Positions 60,876-64,000 of a stretch of DNA of 64,000 nt are shown here, piece after piece (positions within the stretch are counted from its first letter, which is position 1; each line of letters begins with the position of its first letter). This DNA comes from Costus lasius (lineage: Eukaryota > Streptophyta > Magnoliopsida > Zingiberales > Costaceae), in the NCBI GenBank assembly GCA_027563935.2, contig CM050448.1, positions 124,759,493 to 124,823,492 on the forward strand, given 5' to 3'. The translations under genes were made by a program, and so were the position numbers. The notes below the pieces were generated by a model, which did no database searches, was not told the DNA's origin, and saw only the letters and a program-made list of their open reading frames with translations.

Positions 60876-61410
60876 AAGATGGTCCCACCACTATCTGAAG
60901 GGTCAGCTTCTGTCCTTAAGAAGCACGTTACTTTTTAAGAGGGTCAGATTCCCTCTCTTATTAATTTGCTTTTGCTTTATGAAGAGGCAAGATGCCTCCT
61001 GTCTGTAACTTTTGTGAAGAGGCAAGATGCCTCCTGTCTGTAACTTTTGTGAAGAGGCAAGATGCCTCCTGTCTGTAACTTTTGTGAAGAGGCAAGGTGC
61101 CTCCTAGTAGCTGTTAAGAGGTAACCCTTCTTTTCCGAAGGGGCAAGTGTGCTGGCATCTATTCTCAGATGCTTTGTGTGTTGGCATCCATTATGAGATG
61201 CTTTCTTAGTAGCTAAGGTAACGGCTCCCCTCCTTGTCTATATAAGGAGCCTCCATGTCTGTAAGAAAATATAGCTCATCTGCAACATTCAGTCTTCGAG
61301 TCTTGTATTCTTCTCCTTGTAAGTTCTAATGCTTATAATAATATAGTTAGCATCTCTTCTGTTTTAAGTATTATTTGTGCACAAATACCCCTCCCCTTTT
61401 ATTGGTATCA
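60876..61410 (+). promoter_or_regulatory. Promoter region ending in the PBS (S17)
   Basis: 35-bp array from 60981, TATA box at 61239-61247, splice donor near 61319. It points into the short fragments S18-S22 and on toward the host gene. Confidence 0.85.
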
Positions 61411-61700
61411 TTAATAAAGGAAAATTACTTCCTACTCAAAAACTTGAGTATGATACGGAAGGAAACATTAGAGTCTGGTATGCACCAAAAACAGACTTTA
61501 CACAAGAAGAAGAAGATATAATAAATGCCTTCTTAGGAATTACTCAAGAAGAAGAAAATACTACCTTCTTAGAAACAAATACTATGGAAGAATTCATAGA
61601 AGAGATAGTCATAGATGACTTAGATTCTCAAAGTATCCAAAGTATTCCCCAGAACTTAATGGATACAATAATGACTGGCCAAGAACAAGCTAGTAACACT
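61410..61700 (+). pseudogene. Coat protein, N-terminal fragment (S18)
   Basis: Codons about 29-125 (acidic region and start of linker), without start codon. Confidence 0.87.
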
Positions 61701-61940
61701 TAATGAGCATTTCCTAGAGAGAAGGAAAGCTTATGTTTTGCCAAAATGTATTCGTACAAGAATAATTGGCCATCCATTTGTTCTGCATGGAATTTATCTG
61801 CAGGAGCAAGTGGAACATGATATTTACTAGGTACTAAAGTCATGTCTAGGATAGTATTACTACATCCAGTATCAATTAAGGCTTGGATGTCCAATTTCCA
61901 ATCAGAAATTTGGATAATACAATTGATCTTAATGGAATAC
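61701..61940 (-). pseudogene. Pol, protease fragment (S19)
   Basis: Codons about 154-232, including the protease DTG, inverted between two sense CP pieces. No shared bases are evident at either join. Confidence 0.87.
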
Positions 61941-62718
61941 TTCACAAATCGCATGAAAATTATGATCTTAGGGTCTAACCCAAATATGGGATTTAATGCC
62001 CAACAAAAAGAAGCAATACGAAAGCTTGAAATAATCCAAATCAAAAATTGGAAATATATTAAACCTTTCTTACAAGATTTTTTATATTATACTTGTAAGG
62101 CAGGAGCATATCATGATCAGGCATTAGGAGAAAGGTTATTTTTAAAATTACCAGCTCCAATCGGTCATGAAATACATCAGGCATGGAATAATGATCCTGA
62201 AAAGGCTCAACTTTCCTTAGCCTTAAACAATATTACAGCACGAATACAATTCATCATAGATAGATTGGTTGAAAGATGTACTCGTCTAAAAGGCGATAGA
62301 CATCTCAAAGGGGAATTTAGCTTCTGTAATGAGCTATATACACCCCAAACATATGATAAAGAACATAAGATGTCTCGTCAAGGGAAGTCTTCTAAAAAAG
62401 CCTCTAAAGGTAAAACCTCTAAGAGATATTTTCTTAGAAAATCAGCTGCAAGGAAACCTTACCTTGCCAAAGAAAAACATGTAAGGAAATATAACCCTAA
62501 GCGGGATTATAAAAATAAGCTTTCATGTTTCACATGCGGAAGCCAAAATCACTTAGCACGAGATTGTACTAAGAGACAAAATTTATATAATAAACAATCA
62601 ATTTTAGTTGATTGTGTACAAGAGGATCTACTCCATGTAGATGAATACATATCAGATACGGAATCAATATATAGTATTGTTTCTATCCCTGATATCACAC
62701 ATACGAATGAGGATTCTG
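61941..62718 (+). pseudogene. Coat protein, C-terminal internal fragment (S20)
   Basis: Codons about 276-535, with part of the core, the basic region and the knuckle. It is open in a chimeric frame that begins in antisense protease sequence and ends a few codons into P4. Confidence 0.87.
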
Positions 62719-63047
62719 GATCTTTTATGGAAAGATCACCATAATCCTGGGTTCCTGACTGCGATGAACACACTAGCAGGACATCTACAGGCCTTGCGGT
62801 ATATGAAGACCTTGCCACCACAAGTTCCTCAGACAAAGTTGGAGCCTCAAACATTAGAGGCCTATATTGCTAAAGAATTCCGGATTAATACTCTGGAAAA
62901 AGACTTAGCCAGCATGCAACAGAAACTGGAAGCTCTTCAAAAAGAAAAACAAGAGCTAGAACAATCATTGGATCTTTTCAAGACTACCTGGACTACTGAA
63001 TTAGAAAATCAGTGGACAAATTCCCAGGCAAAGATTCCACCACAGCT
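62713..63047 (+). pseudogene. P4, internal fragment (S21)
   Basis: Codons about 67-177, with the coiled coil. Joined to CP within a 6-base shared word (ATTCTG) and to MP within CT. Confidence 0.87.
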
Positions 63048-63247
63048 CACCAGAAGATCTTGGTGGATTAGATTGGAATATCTCTAAAAACTTAGAACAA
63101 GAACAAATGCTTGTCCCTGAGGAAAGCATAATGTTTAAAAATTCTGATGATACTTATAACTTGAGATTTTCAAGTTATAAAAAGAAACAATCTAAAAATG
63201 ATGATGAGGCTTCAACATCAGGCTTAGAAAAATTCTTAGAACAATGA
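63046..63247 (+). pseudogene. Movement protein, C-terminal fragment at the host junction (S22)
   Basis: Codons about 257-322. Viral sequence ends exactly at the MP stop codon (63245-63247); host DNA follows. Confidence 0.88.
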
Positions 63248-64000
63248 CGATGCGGCAGGACGTACTGCGAAGGAGAGTAGTAGTGTCCTTTGCCGGCGGC
63301 GGAGGTTGACGGAGGCTGTGGCTTGTGTTGCGCGTCCTTGGCGGCGGCTAGCCGCTCTTTGGAGATGGCCGGAGGGGTTACGGGACTCTCCCGCGTCGAT
63401 CCCACCCTCGACCACATTGATTCTCTCTGAATACAATCTATTATTGATACATATATAATAAATGAAGGATGTGAGATCAGTAAAGGGAGATAACCATTGA
63501 CTGACCTCGCCATCGTCAGATCTGGCCGGAGTCTGCAAAGCCTGGCGATTGTAGCGCTGGACGTTGTAAAGTTCCATGATCCTGTCGTAGTTCTCCCCCC
63601 ACCATCTCTGTGCTTGCCACTTGTTAAACATCTCCCGGCTATATATGTACAGCCACAAGTACCCAACAACAATTGCGTACGGTTACACATTTGCGGGAGC
63701 TAACCTAATGACATAATTAATTATTTAATCAAGACCTGAATCGAATGCGTTTGAGTTCGTTGCCGGTCCCACCAGGGAGTGAGACGAAAGTGATGTGGAC
63801 GCCGGGCTCCACCTGGGCCATCCACTCCTTGGGCTCGCTGTCCTCCTCCAGCACGACGTCCTCCGGCGCCGTACTGCTGACGCTCGGAACCCACTTGGCC
63901 TTCATTCTTGACTCTAATTCGTTAACGCTCCTCAAGTCCCACGTCGGCGTAGTCGAGCTCGCTGCGCGCATGCGGCCGTACTCGGCTGCGTCTTCATAAG
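63248..64000 (-). CDS. BREVIS RADIX (BRX)-like gene, C-terminal exons, 3' end interrupted by the virus
   Basis: Plant gene cut by the window edge. Exon A (64000-63736) has WVPSVSSTAPEDVVLEEDSE and EWMAQVEPGVHITFVSLPGG; exon B (63638-63506) has SREMFNKWQAQRWWGENYDR and IMELYNVQRYN. Together they form the second BRX domain, a plant-specific module of membrane-associated regulators of root and vascular growth. Exon C (63426-63248) holds the tail with TRESPVTPPAISKERL. All introns have GT..AG ends and keep the frame (AG|C, then phase 0). The frame continues past the junction into antisense MP for about 23 codons to a stop at 63175, so the native 3' end is displaced or lost. Exons are GC-rich, as in grasses. 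Confidence 0.85.
63427..63505 (-). other. Intron between BRX exons B and C
   Basis: 79 bp, GAG|GTCAGT to TTCAG|AGA, AT-rich, phase 0. It separates the BRX domain from the C-terminal tail. Confidence 0.82.
63639..63735 (-). other. Intron between BRX exons A and B
   Basis: 97 bp, GT..AG (CAG|GTCTTG to TATATAG|CC), AT-richer than the flanking exons. It splits a Ser codon in the BRX domain (RIRF-S-REMF). Confidence 0.85.

Larger units (their letters stand above)
56514..61410 (+). mobile_element. Pararetrovirus segment S17
   Basis: Sense 4.9 kb: end of CP, frameshifted Pol, intact P4 and the promoter, ending nine bases into the PBS (TGGTATCA at 61403-61410), where it joins a CP fragment with one shared base. 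Confidence 0.9.

Noticed and set aside
61842..62744. 300-codon ORF starting in antisense protease and continuing through CP into P4
   Set aside because: It is a chance chimera made by three joins, not a gene; the parts are listed as fragments.
63248..63260. Target-site duplication at the host junction
   Set aside because: Only one border is in the window, and this family has no integrase, so a duplication cannot be assessed or expected.
63497..63703. Plus-strand frames over the host exons
   Set aside because: The minus-strand BRX-like exons with matching splice sites and phases explain this sequence.

Overview
The window is almost entirely (1-63247) a scrambled array of one endogenous plant pararetrovirus (family Caulimoviridae), joined at its right end to 753 bp of plant genomic DNA. 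The host DNA (63248-64000) carries three spliced exons, on the minus strand, of a BREVIS RADIX (BRX)-like gene. Its GC-rich exons, together with the tungro/badnavirus-like traits of the virus, suggest a grass or other monocot; this is inference.

Virus. A complete, uninterrupted genome copy lies at 12795-21603 (+). Successive tRNA-Met primer-binding sites (PBS) are 8,809 bp apart, which gives the genome length. Gene order is: leader, P1 (160 aa), P2 (170 aa), movement protein (MP, 322 aa), coat protein (CP, 579 aa, CCHC knuckle), Pol (835 aa: cysteine-rich region, aspartic protease, reverse transcriptase, RNase H), P4 (462 aa, coiled coil), then a non-coding region with nine short inverted repeats and a TATA box. 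The layout resembles rice tungro bacilliform virus (ORF1, ORF2, polyprotein ORF3, ORF4), but the usual ORF3 polyprotein is divided into three cistrons. P1 through Pol form a chain in which each start codon overlaps the previous stop (7, 4, 4 and 4 nt). A 42-codon leader ORF overlaps P1 in the same way. The leader folds into a ~400-nt hairpin. A strong splice donor in the leader and an acceptor just before P4 suggest that P4 is made from a spliced RNA.

Array. I resolve 22 segments on alternating strands: S1 1-958(-), S2 958-2404(-), S3 2425-2729(+), S4 2729-3352(-), S5 3353-5108(-), S6 5186-9278(-), S7 9278-21622(+), S8 21665-23784(+), S9 23783-32550(-), S10 32647-36691(+, itself an internal fusion at 32806), S11 36691-37147(+), S12 37148-38276(-), S13 38276-38882(+), S14 38883-48049(-), S15 48050-55373(-), S16 55415-56521(+), S17 56514-61410(+), S18 61410-61700(+), S19 61701-61940(-), S20 61941-62718(+), S21 62713-63047(+), S22 63046-63247(+). 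Joins show 0-8 nt of microhomology, and several contain short filler copied from elsewhere in the virus. Four breaks fall at the PBS, where virion DNA of this family has its minus-strand discontinuity.

State of the genes. Copies are nearly identical by eye, with only a handful of private differences noticed, so the array looks young. Intact copies: P1 x3, P2 x4, MP x5, CP x4, Pol x3, P4 x5. Only S7 holds all six intact in one continuous genome. Convergent and inverted segments, including a 305-bp inverted CP repeat, could yield double-stranded RNA. At the right edge the virus interrupts the last visible exon of the BRX-like gene, whose reading frame runs on into antisense MP sequence.
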